Positions 1 to 5,123 of a DNA stretch of 5,354 bases are shown piece by piece (position 1 is the stretch's first letter; every line of letters begins with the position of its first letter). Under the pieces are notes generated by a model, which was not told the origin of the DNA, did not search any database, and saw only the letters and a program-made list of their open reading frames with translations. Made by a program: the position numbers and the translations under genes. The stretch comes from an uncultured beta proteobacterium. Lineage in GTDB: Bacteria; Pseudomonadota; Gammaproteobacteria; Burkholderiales; Burkholderiaceae. The DNA lies in the NCBI GenBank assembly GCA_903938955.1, contig CAJAFJ010000577.1, positions 1-5,354 on the forward strand, read 5' to 3'.

Positions 1-397
1 AGCCGACAAAGGTGGCAAACGTCAGCCACATGGTCAGCGGGTTGACCCACACATACAACAGCGCCGAGCCTGCCACGCACAACACGGCTGAAAACAGCAG
101 AGTTTGCCCGTTGCCCAACTCGCCGTTGGCGGTGGGGCGCCAGGCGGTGCGTTTCATCTTGGCGTCAATGCCTTTTTCGACAATGCAGTTGAACGCTGCC
201 GCCGCCCCGGCCACCAGCCAGATGCCCAGACAGGCGATGGCCGCCACCCGGACTTCGGCCCAACTCGGCAGCCCGGGCACCGCCAGCACCATGCCAATCA
301 GGGCACAAAACACGATCAGCTGAATCACGCGTGGTTTGGTCAAGGCATAAAACTGCTTGAACACGGACACTTGAGTCGTCAAAAAAGGGGGATTCAT
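1..397 (-). CDS. ctaB: Protoheme IX farnesyltransferase (heme O synthase) CtaB, N-terminal 132 residues; 3' end cut by window
   Basis: CtaB is a membrane UbiA-family prenyltransferase that transfers farnesyl from FPP to the vinyl group of heme B, giving heme O, the substrate of the neighbouring CtaA. The protein starts [20 protein letters not shown] and has the family's KPRV element at residues 21-24, followed by a first membrane helix at about 24-42. The polyprenyl-diphosphate/Mg2+ motif is at residues 70-84 (N70, E74, D78, M81, R83, T84) and is followed by RPTANGEL. The ATG at 395-397 overlaps the ctaA stop codon as ATGA, which indicates translational coupling. Only a weak GAG-type ribosome site lies 9 nt upstream. 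The frame is open to the window edge, ending at a Phe-Val-Gly, so more than half of a usual ~300-residue protein lies outside. Identity is very secure. Confidence 0.96.
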   Translation of the reverse strand, partial: MNPPFLTTQVSVFKQFYALTKPRVIQLIVFCALIGMVLAVPGLPSWAEVRVAAIACLGIWLVAGAAAAFNCIVEKGIDAKMKRTAWRPTANGELGNGQTLLFSAVLCVAGSALLYVWVNPLTMWLTFATFVG

Positions 398-1566
398 ACG
401 CGGTGACTCGATTCAAAAGTTTCTGCGACCCGCCGGGCCGGGATGTGTAAGCGGGTGCGGCTGGCCAGCAGCGTCCAGGTCAGGATCAACACCAAGGCGC
501 CCGCGCCTCCGGTGTGCAACACAGCGGCAGCCAGGGGCCAGTCCAGCACCACGTTGCTTAAACCGGTGGCCAGTTGCAAGCTGATGAGCGCGGCCAGCCA
601 GCGCGACGGCCTGCGCAGCGCGGCGATGCGGTTCAGCCGCCAGGCCAGCACACCCAGCACCCCCAACACCACCCCCGCCATGCCACGGTGCATAAAGTGG
701 ATAGCGGTCAAAGCGGCAAAGCTGATGGCCTCGCCTGCGCCAGTCAGGCCCAGTTCACGCCACAGCTCAAATCCTTGCTGGAAATTCATCACCGGCCACA
801 GCCGGTTCTGGCACAGCGGAAAGTCGCTGCACGCCAACACCGCGTAATTGGTGCTGACCCAGCCACCCAGGGCCACCTGCAAAGTCAGCAGCGCCAGCGA
901 CAGCCACAACCAGCCGCGCAAGCCCGTGGAGATGGCGACCGGCGCCGCACCGACCTCAAGCTGCAACAACTTCACCACCTGCACGCACAGCAGCGCCAGC
1001 AGCACCAGGCCACCCAGCAAATGCAGCGTCACGATGGCGGGGAAGAGTTTCATGGTGACCGTGAGCGCGCCAAAAGCGCCCTGCAGACAAACCCAAAACA
1101 AGGTCAGCGTCGGCCACCCCGGGTGAATGAACCGGCCCGATGTTTGACGCCAGTGCGCCCGCCAGGCCGCCGCTGCCAGCACCAGAATCAGCACGCCGAC
1201 CGAGGTGGCTAGATAACGGTGAATCATCTCGACCCAGGCTTTGCTGTGCGTCACGGGGCCGGTGGGCATGGCACTTTGGGCGTTGGCAATCGCGGCATGC
1301 GCGCCCAGTGGGCTGGCGCTACCGTAGCAGCCGGGCCAGTCCGGGCAGCCCAGGCCGGAGTCGGTCAAGCGCGTGAAGGCGCCGAACAGGACCAGATCAA
1401 AAGTGAGGAACAAGGTCAGCAGCGTCAAGGCCTTGAGTCGCCCCAATGGCGTGGCGTGGCGTTGGTGCCAGCCGACCCAAAGCAAGGGCCCCAAGGCCAG
1501 CAGCGCCCCCACCAGCATCATGCTGCCCAGCGGCGACAGGTTGTACAGCGATGGCACCGTCGTCAC
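394..1566 (-). CDS. ctaA: Heme A synthase, COX15/CtaA family
   Basis: This integral membrane enzyme oxidises the C8 methyl of heme O to a formyl group, giving heme A for the aa3 oxidase. With a GTG start at 1564-1566 the protein has 390 residues and about eight hydrophobic helices in two homologous halves. Candidate heme-ligand histidines are H116 (in EMIHRY), H182 (TLHLLGG), H290/H293 (HFMHRGMAG) and H351 (VLHTGGA). Two cysteine pairs typical of the family sit in loops: C74/C80 in [12 protein letters not shown] and C246/C252 in ACSDFPLC. The frame stays open upstream to 1770, but that part is low-complexity, Arg-rich and antisense to real codons of the neighbour, so I reject it. The GTG overlaps the upstream stop as GTGA. 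Another GTG (1555-1557) and the ATG pair at 1516-1521 are alternative starts, and no good Shine-Dalgarno settles the choice. Function is secure; the exact start is less so. Confidence 0.94.
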   Translation of the reverse strand: MTTVPSLYNLSPLGSMMLVGALLALGPLLWVGWHQRHATPLGRLKALTLLTLFLTFDLVLFGAFTRLTDSGLGCPDWPGCYGSASPLGAHAAIANAQSAMPTGPVTHSKAWVEMIHRYLATSVGVLILVLAAAAWRAHWRQTSGRFIHPGWPTLTLFWVCLQGAFGALTVTMKLFPAIVTLHLLGGLVLLALLCVQVVKLLQLEVGAAPVAISTGLRGWLWLSLALLTLQVALGGWVSTNYAVLACSDFPLCQNRLWPVMNFQQGFELWRELGLTGAGEAISFAALTAIHFMHRGMAGVVLGVLGVLAWRLNRIAALRRPSRWLAALISLQLATGLSNVVLDWPLAAAVLHTGGAGALVLILTWTLLASRTRLHIPARRVAETFESSHRV

Positions 1567-2306
1567 ACCTTGGGGATGGCGAGGCTGGCCGCTTCGCGCC
1601 CGGGCTGGTCCCAACCCGCCGCGGCGCGCAACAATTGCTCCAGATCGCGCTTGGCTTTGGCGGCGGTGGCGGGTTCCAGATGGGCGGGGAAACGCATCAT
1701 CCAGTTGCCCATCGGGTCGACCACGTACAAGTGATCGGCCAGTGCCTGACCGGATGCTGGCGTCAGCCACTCGGACAGGCCAGCGGGCGAGACGCGCAAC
1801 ACCGTGGCCTCTTTCAAGGCGGGCAACAACTTGTCAGGCACGGGCGCATCGTCAGGAATGAGCCAGACCCAGTCCACCCGGTCCTTGTTCTTGCCCAAAC
1901 TCTCGCGCATCTGACGCTGCAGGTAGAGGTGACGGCTGCACACGGCATCGCACGCGCCGCCCGCCACGCTGATCAGCAACCATTGGCCTTTGAGCGCCTT
2001 GAGCTGACTCCCCTGCCCGGTCAGGTTATGCGTCGCCAAGTCGGGCAAGGGGCGCTGCGGATTGATCAACTCGCCAAAGTTGCGCCGCCCTTCCGGCCGC
2101 ACCACGTAGTAGGCGAAGTAGGAGGCAATGACCGGGGCCGCACACACCAGAAAAACGCCCAGCATCTTCCAGCGGCCACTGAGGGTGCGCCGGGCCTCGC
2201 TGTCCATTGCGCGCTCGGGCGACGGGATGGAATGCACGGTCAGGCCCAGTGGCTGGTCAGCGTGGCCGCGTGATGATGAATCGTCTAACAATTTGAAACC
2301 AGACAT
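1563..2306 (-). CDS. Membrane-anchored thioredoxin/SCO-like protein with CxxxC motif, putative cytochrome oxidase assembly factor
   Basis: The gene encodes 247 residues if translation begins at the ATG at 2304-2306. One transmembrane helix lies at about residues 48-69 (after an RRTLSGRWK stretch), followed by a soluble domain that should face the periplasm. In that domain a strand-like LKGQWLLISVAGGAC leads into a C119-x-x-x-C123 motif, with LYLQRQMRE after it. Near the C-terminus, H192 precedes LYVVDPMGNWMMRFP. This layout resembles the SCO/thioredoxin fold (CxxxC after the first core strand, then a VDPxG hairpin), although overall similarity looks distant. Homologues between SURF1 and ctaA are, from memory, common in Burkholderiales genomes and usually called hypothetical. 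A role in copper delivery or in keeping oxidase thiols reduced is inferred from motif and location. The ATG at 2306 overlaps SURF1 by 50 nt and has no ribosome site; GTG 2235-2237 and ATG 2205-2207 are credible alternatives. The stop overlaps the ctaA GTG. Confidence 0.85.
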   Translation of the reverse strand: MSGFKLLDDSSSRGHADQPLGLTVHSIPSPERAMDSEARRTLSGRWKMLGVFLVCAAPVIASYFAYYVVRPEGRRNFGELINPQRPLPDLATHNLTGQGSQLKALKGQWLLISVAGGACDAVCSRHLYLQRQMRESLGKNKDRVDWVWLIPDDAPVPDKLLPALKEATVLRVSPAGLSEWLTPASGQALADHLYVVDPMGNWMMRFPAHLEPATAAKAKRDLEQLLRAAAGWDQPGREAASLAIPKV

Positions 2307-2979
2307 AAAGAAGTGTGAGCAGTGCGCTCAGCGCAAACCATTGAAAAGCATAGCCGTAATGTTTATCGACACCGGTCCTGGCCAGCGGCCAGTCACGCAG
2401 CACGCCATCGCTGGCCGCACCGAGTTGTTGCACGGACACGGGCAACAACGGCCAACCCAACTCGGTGCTAAATGCACGCATGTCGAGATTCTGCCGGAGG
2501 CGCCCTGACTCGGGGCCGCCCAACTCGTATAACTTGGAGGGCGGCGGGGCCAAGCGACCGCTGATTTCCACCACGCCCGCAGGTGATTCAATGAGGGGCA
2601 GCTGGGTGCGGTCGATAAAGTTGCGTGCCACCCAGCCGCGCTGCACCAGCACCACGGCCGCGCTGCCTTCGAGCTTCAGCGGCGTCAGGACATACAAACC
2701 CGGCTTGTTGTTCATCTGGCGGTTGTCCAGAAACACCGTGTGCTGCGCCAGCCACTGCCCGCGCAACCTGACGCTGCGGTTGATCTCGATGGCAGGATCA
2801 GACAGCGCCAGCAGCATCGGCCCCGTCAATGCGGGCAATGCCGACTGGTGCTCAATGCTGGTTTGAATGGCAATTTTTTGACCCGCACGTGACAACTGCC
2901 AGCGCCCCAGCACCAGCGTAGACAGCACCGCCAACACGGTGCTGATGGTGATCAGCCAGAACTTCCAGCGTGCTTTCAC
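2257..2979 (-). CDS. SURF1 family cytochrome oxidase biogenesis protein
   Basis: SURF1 (Shy1 in yeast) helps assemble aa3 oxidase and in bacteria binds heme a, promoting its insertion into subunit I. The 240-residue protein has the expected two-helix hairpin. Helix 1 is at about residues 7-25 and runs into the hallmark LGRWQLSR (24-31). A periplasmic domain follows with GQWL (74-77), VFLDNRQMNNKPGLYVLTPL (82-101) and VLVQRGWV (110-117). Helix 2 follows KHYGYAFQWFAL (206-217). The start is a GTG at 2977-2979, 15 bp from the divergent DUF2909 start codon, with no clear Shine-Dalgarno. Any promoter must lie inside the divergent gene, because the hairpin at 3215-3240 should block read-through from ctaE. 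The gene is first in the SURF1-CxxxC-ctaA-ctaB run. Family assignment is secure. Confidence 0.95.
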   Translation of the reverse strand: MKARWKFWLITISTVLAVLSTLVLGRWQLSRAGQKIAIQTSIEHQSALPALTGPMLLALSDPAIEINRSVRLRGQWLAQHTVFLDNRQMNNKPGLYVLTPLKLEGSAAVVLVQRGWVARNFIDRTQLPLIESPAGVVEISGRLAPPPSKLYELGGPESGRLRQNLDMRAFSTELGWPLLPVSVQQLGAASDGVLRDWPLARTGVDKHYGYAFQWFALSALLTLLYVWFQIVRRFIITRPR

Positions 2980-2994
2980 GAGATAATCCAGTTC
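2980..2994. promoter_or_regulatory. 15-bp divergent gap between SURF1 and DUF2909 starts, with a -10-like GATAAT
   Basis: The two start codons face away from each other with only 15 bp between them, so most promoter elements for each must lie in the other gene's 5' coding region. A GATAAT (2982-2987, one mismatch to TATAAT) is on the plus strand, but no good -35 element sits 16-18 nt upstream. If used, transcription would begin at about the DUF2909 ATG, giving a nearly leaderless mRNA. Short inverted arms TTTCA (2974-2978) and TGAAA (2996-3000) flank the gap. This is suggestive only. Confidence 0.25.
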
Positions 2995-3216
2995 ATGAAA
3001 TACATAGTAGCGCTTGCATTTTTAGGCATCATTGCCAGTCTGGCCACAGCCTTGTTTTTCATGATGAAGAATAACGCCAGCAGCAAATCCAGGCAGCAAA
3101 AAATGGCCTTTGCACTGGGCTTGCGGGTGGGTATTTCCATCCTGCTGTTTGCCAGCATTTTGCTGAGTTGGAAATTGGGTTATCTGCATCCTACCGGCAT
3201 TGCATCAGGACAGTAA
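2995..3216 (+). CDS. Twin transmembrane protein, DUF2909 family
   Basis: This 73-residue protein is made almost wholly of two membrane helices, at about residues 3-23 (start MKYIVALAFLGIIASLATAL) and 43-62 (LRVGISILLFASILLSWKLG). They are joined by a basic, polar loop (KNNASSKSRQQK, 25-36). The size, the helix pair and the position beside SURF1 match the DUF2909 / twin-transmembrane family seen in beta- and gammaproteobacterial cox clusters; its biochemical function is unknown. By the positive-inside rule the Lys/Arg loop should be cytoplasmic, with both ends outside. It is the only plus-strand gene here, divergent from SURF1 and convergent with ctaE. The DNA looks more AT-rich than its neighbours. 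The stop TAA at 3214-3216 merges into a terminator hairpin. A role in oxidase assembly or stability is inferred from context only. Confidence 0.85.
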   Translation: MKYIVALAFLGIIASLATALFFMMKNNASSKSRQQKMAFALGLRVGISILLFASILLSWKLGYLHPTGIASGQ

Positions 3217-3240
3217 AAAGGCACCGGATGGTGCCTTTTT
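3215..3240. terminator. Bidirectional Rho-independent terminator shared by DUF2909 (+) and ctaE operon (-)
   Basis: AAAAAGGCACC (3215-3225) pairs perfectly with GGTGCCTTTTT (3230-3240) around a GGAT loop, making an 11-bp stem with a GGCACC/GGTGCC core. The A run and T run make it work in either direction: the T tract is at 3236-3240 on the plus strand and at 3219-3215 on the minus strand. The last two bases of the DUF2909 stop codon lie in the stem. The ctaE stop is 19 bp away on the other side. It should therefore end the DUF2909 transcript and the ctaD-to-ctaE transcript, separating the latter from SURF1-ctaA-ctaB. Confidence 0.9.
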
Positions 3241-3259
3241 ATCGGGCGGCAATGGGGTC

Positions 3260-4141
3260 CTATAGCCAGTAAACCAGCACATACAGCCCAAGCCAGACCA
3301 CGTCCACAAAGTGCCAGTACCAGGCGGCACCTTCAAAGCCAAAATGGCGCTCGGCGGTGAAGTGGCCTTTTTGCAGTCGCAGTGTGATGAACAACAGCAT
3401 CAGCATGCCGACAAAGACGTGAAAGCCGTGGAAGCCGGTCAGCATGTAAAAGGTGGTGCCGTAGATACCGGAAGTCATCTTTAAATTCAGCTCATGGTAG
3501 GCGTGGTAATACTCGTACCCCTGCACCGTCAGGAACACGATGCCCAGCAGCACCGTCATCCACATGAACGCCAGCGTCTTGCTGCGGTTACCGACAATCA
3601 GGGCGTGGTGCGCGAGAGTCAGCGTTACGCCCGATGACAAAAGCAAGGCGGTGTTGATGGTGGGCAGCCAGAACGGCGTCATGGTCGTGAAGGGCTCGAT
3701 GATGCCTGCGGGGGAGCCCGTAGCGCCCGCTGCCAAACTCGGCCAGACCGCCTTGAAATCAGGCCACAACAGCGCGTTGTCGAGACTGCCCAAGGCCGGT
3801 ACTGAATGGGCCCGCGCCCACCAGAGTGCCGTGAAAAAAGCACCGAAGAACATCACCTCCGAGAAGATGAACCAGCTCATGCTCCAGCGGAAAGACAGGT
3901 CCACCTTGTAGCCATACTGGCCGCTTTCGCTCTCGTGAATGGCCTCGCTGAACCACTGGTACAGCACGCCCAAAAACATGATCATGCCAAAGGCCAGCGA
4001 GTACTTACCCCAGTCCGCCCCGTTCACCCACTGGCCTACGCCCAGGATGACAAAAAACAGACCCAAGGCCGCCAGGGCGGGATGGCGTGATGGTCCTGGC
4101 ACAAAGTAGTACGGCGTGGCGGCATGTGTTGTTGAGCTCAT
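3260..4141 (-). CDS. ctaE: Cytochrome c oxidase subunit III (CtaE/CoxC)
   Basis: Subunit III of aa3 oxidase is a non-catalytic seven-helix membrane protein that stabilises the core and supports proton uptake and oxygen access. The 293-residue product starts MSSTTHAATPYYFVPGPSRH. It carries HESESGQYG (69-77) and SWFIFSEVMFFGAFF (89-103), with E95 matching the conserved membrane carboxylate of the family. Further landmarks are the FHGFHVFVG helix and the C-terminal WYWHFVDVVWLGLYVLVYWL (274-293). The frame continues 14 codons upstream to an ATG at 4181-4183, but that extension is basic and not family-like. The ATG at 4139-4141 has an AAGGA about 11 nt upstream and gives the normal N-terminus. 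The stop is TAG at 3260-3262. It is the last gene of the ctaD-side operon. Confidence 0.97.
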   Translation of the reverse strand: MSSTTHAATPYYFVPGPSRHPALAALGLFFVILGVGQWVNGADWGKYSLAFGMIMFLGVLYQWFSEAIHESESGQYGYKVDLSFRWSMSWFIFSEVMFFGAFFTALWWARAHSVPALGSLDNALLWPDFKAVWPSLAAGATGSPAGIIEPFTTMTPFWLPTINTALLLSSGVTLTLAHHALIVGNRSKTLAFMWMTVLLGIVFLTVQGYEYYHAYHELNLKMTSGIYGTTFYMLTGFHGFHVFVGMLMLLFITLRLQKGHFTAERHFGFEGAAWYWHFVDVVWLGLYVLVYWL

Positions 4142-4200
4142 TTCAAATCCATTCCTTGCAGTTCTTTTGACTCTGTTTTGCAAACGGTGGCGTCACGGCC
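4142..4200 (-). other. 59-bp spacer between DUF2970 gene and ctaE
   Basis: This is the longest untranslated gap between co-oriented genes in the window. Reading on the minus strand, it contains an AAGGA ribosome-site candidate for ctaE (around 4152-4156). I found no convincing promoter hexamers or terminator hairpin, so read-through into ctaE is the simplest view. Confidence 0.45.
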
Positions 4201-4392
4201 TTACTTGGCCACGACCCAATTCACCAGCACGATCAACCCAATGACCATCATGATGGCCCCGGCAATGCCCACCACAATGATGTGAAAGGGGCTGACGCGG
4301 GCCTGGTCTTCCTGCGACTCGCTACTTTTACGAATACCAAAAAACGACCAGGCGACCATCTTGATGCTGCGCCAAAAAGAGGGCTTATTCAT
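4201..4392 (-). CDS. DUF2970 domain small membrane protein
   Basis: This 63-residue protein starts MNKPSFWRSIKMVAWSFFGI, followed directly by the basic RK pair that closes the conserved FFGIRK element (17-22) of the DUF2970 family. A charged linker (SSESQEDQARVSP) leads to one transmembrane helix at about residues 37-60 (IIVVGIAGAIMMVIGLIVLV), ending NWVVAK. The family is found in proteobacterial cox operons and has no established function. The ATG at 4390-4392 overlaps the ctaG stop as ATGA and is preceded by an excellent AGGAG with a 7-nt spacer, the strongest ribosome site in the window. Expression tied to ctaG and ctaE suggests an assembly or accessory role in the oxidase, which is inference. 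Identity is fairly sure from the sequence pattern and position. Confidence 0.87.
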   Translation of the reverse strand: MNKPSFWRSIKMVAWSFFGIRKSSESQEDQARVSPFHIIVVGIAGAIMMVIGLIVLVNWVVAK

Positions 4393-4988
4393 GTGCCAAC
4401 TCCTGTCGGCGTCGGCGCGATGGCAGCCGCCACCGGCACCGCCGGGGTCTTGCCACCCACCTCAAAAAATGTATAAGACAGCGTGATCGTCTTCACATCT
4501 TTGGACAGCTTGGGGTCAATCACAAACACTACCGGCCACGACTTCATCTCACCCGGCGCCAGCGTGTACTGGCTAAAGCAAAAACACTCCAGCTTGTTGA
4601 AGTGTGGCCCCGCCTGCGCCGGTGCATAACTTGGTATGGCCTGCGCTGACATGGCTCGGTTTTGCACGTTCTTGAACTCGTACATCACCGTCGCCAGCTC
4701 ACCCGGATGCACTTGCAGCGAGCGTTGTGCCGGCTTGAATTCCCACGGGCCTTGCGAATTGGCATCAAACTCCACCGTGATGGTGCGGCTGGTGTCGACC
4801 TGCGTGTTGCTGGGCATCGACGGCGTGGCACCGGGGATGTTGCGGTCCCCCAGCGCCAGGATGTTGATGCCGGTCATCTCGCAAATGGACTTGTAAATGG
4901 GCACCAGCGCAAAACCGAAGGCGAACATGGCGACCGCAATCACGGCCAGCTTGCGCACCATTTTGAAGTTTTCGCGCTGCAGGTGCAT
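4389..4988 (-). CDS. ctaG: Cytochrome c oxidase assembly protein CtaG (Cox11-type copper chaperone)
   Basis: Cox11-type CtaG delivers copper to the CuB site of subunit I. The 199-residue protein has a short cytoplasmic N-terminus, one membrane anchor at about residues 12-31 (VRKLAVIAVAMFAFGFALVP), then the conserved IYKSICEMTG (31-40, C36). An immunoglobulin-like periplasmic domain follows. The copper-binding element is GPHFNKLECFCFSQYTLAPGE (127-147) with the CFCF pair C135/C137. Late family elements are PVVFVIDP and ITLSYTFFEV. An Ala/Pro-rich tail (about 181-199) follows. The start ATG at 4986-4988 is 3 bp after the microprotein stop, and the stop overlaps the DUF2970 start as ATGA. This is the Cox11 family, not the unrelated Bacillus protein also named CtaG. 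All expected copper ligands are present. Confidence 0.97.
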   Translation of the reverse strand: MHLQRENFKMVRKLAVIAVAMFAFGFALVPIYKSICEMTGINILALGDRNIPGATPSMPSNTQVDTSRTITVEFDANSQGPWEFKPAQRSLQVHPGELATVMYEFKNVQNRAMSAQAIPSYAPAQAGPHFNKLECFCFSQYTLAPGEMKSWPVVFVIDPKLSKDVKTITLSYTFFEVGGKTPAVPVAAAIAPTPTGVGT

Positions 4989-4991
4989 GGC

Positions 4992-5105
4992 CTAGCGGCT
5001 TTCCAGGTACATCTTGGCGAAAAAGCCGATGAAAAACACCAGCGCCACCGAGGCAAGGATCAACCCGGTTTTCAGGTTGGCTTTTCTTTGTTCAGGGGTC
5101 ATCAT
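4992..5105 (-). CDS. 37-residue single-span cytochrome oxidase small assembly protein
   Basis: Between ctaD and ctaG there is a reading frame of 37 codons plus TAG, with two adjacent ATGs (5103-5105 and 5100-5102). The product starts MMTPEQRKANLKTGLILASV and ends KMYLESR. It has a short polar, basic N-terminus (residues 1-12) and one membrane helix at about 14-34. A GAGAA ribosome site lies 5 nt before the first ATG. It sits 18 bp after ctaD and 3 bp before ctaG, a spacing that leaves little doubt it is a translated operon member. From memory, tiny proteins of this form at this position in Burkholderiales are named cytochrome oxidase small assembly protein; the mechanism is not known to me. 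It may instead be a small accessory subunit. The second ATG would give 36 residues. Confidence 0.85.
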   Translation of the reverse strand: MMTPEQRKANLKTGLILASVALVFFIGFFAKMYLESR

Positions 5106-5123
5106 GATGCTTCTCAATGTGCT

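Noticed and set aside
165..416. Minus-strand 83-codon frame overlapping the ctaB start
   Set aside because: It is out of frame with ctaB, which is unmistakable from residue 1 to 132 in its own frame, and has no domain or motif.
1567..1770. 68-codon N-terminal extension of ctaA
   Set aside because: It overlaps the well-supported CxxxC gene in another frame, is Arg/Gly-rich without hydrophobic segments, and is not part of COX15/CtaA proteins. The family-like sequence starts near [10 protein letters not shown].
1446..2273. Long plus-strand open frame (275 codons) and similar ones at 574-1212, 1219-1734 and 1373-1861
   Set aside because: They lie antisense to confidently identified genes (ctaA and the CxxxC gene), have Gln/Arg/Pro-rich composition typical of reversed high-GC coding DNA, and show no recognisable motif.
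2980..3090. Possible sigma70 promoter for the SURF1 operon on the minus strand within DUF2909
   Set aside because: The best pair I could make (GTGGCC, 17-nt spacer, TAAAAA) matches only 3 and 4 of 6 positions, which is not better than chance. A promoter is expected here but cannot be placed by eye.
2976..3158. Minus-strand 60-codon frame opposite DUF2909
   Set aside because: It is antisense to the two-helix DUF2909 gene, lacks a ribosome site, and ends just before the SURF1 GTG. Its apparent hydrophobicity mirrors that of the sense gene.
4142..4183. 14-codon N-terminal extension of ctaE
   Set aside because: The extension (MQNRVKRTARNGFE) is not typical of subunit III. The ATG at 4139-4141 has a plausible AAGGA upstream and gives the usual N-terminus.
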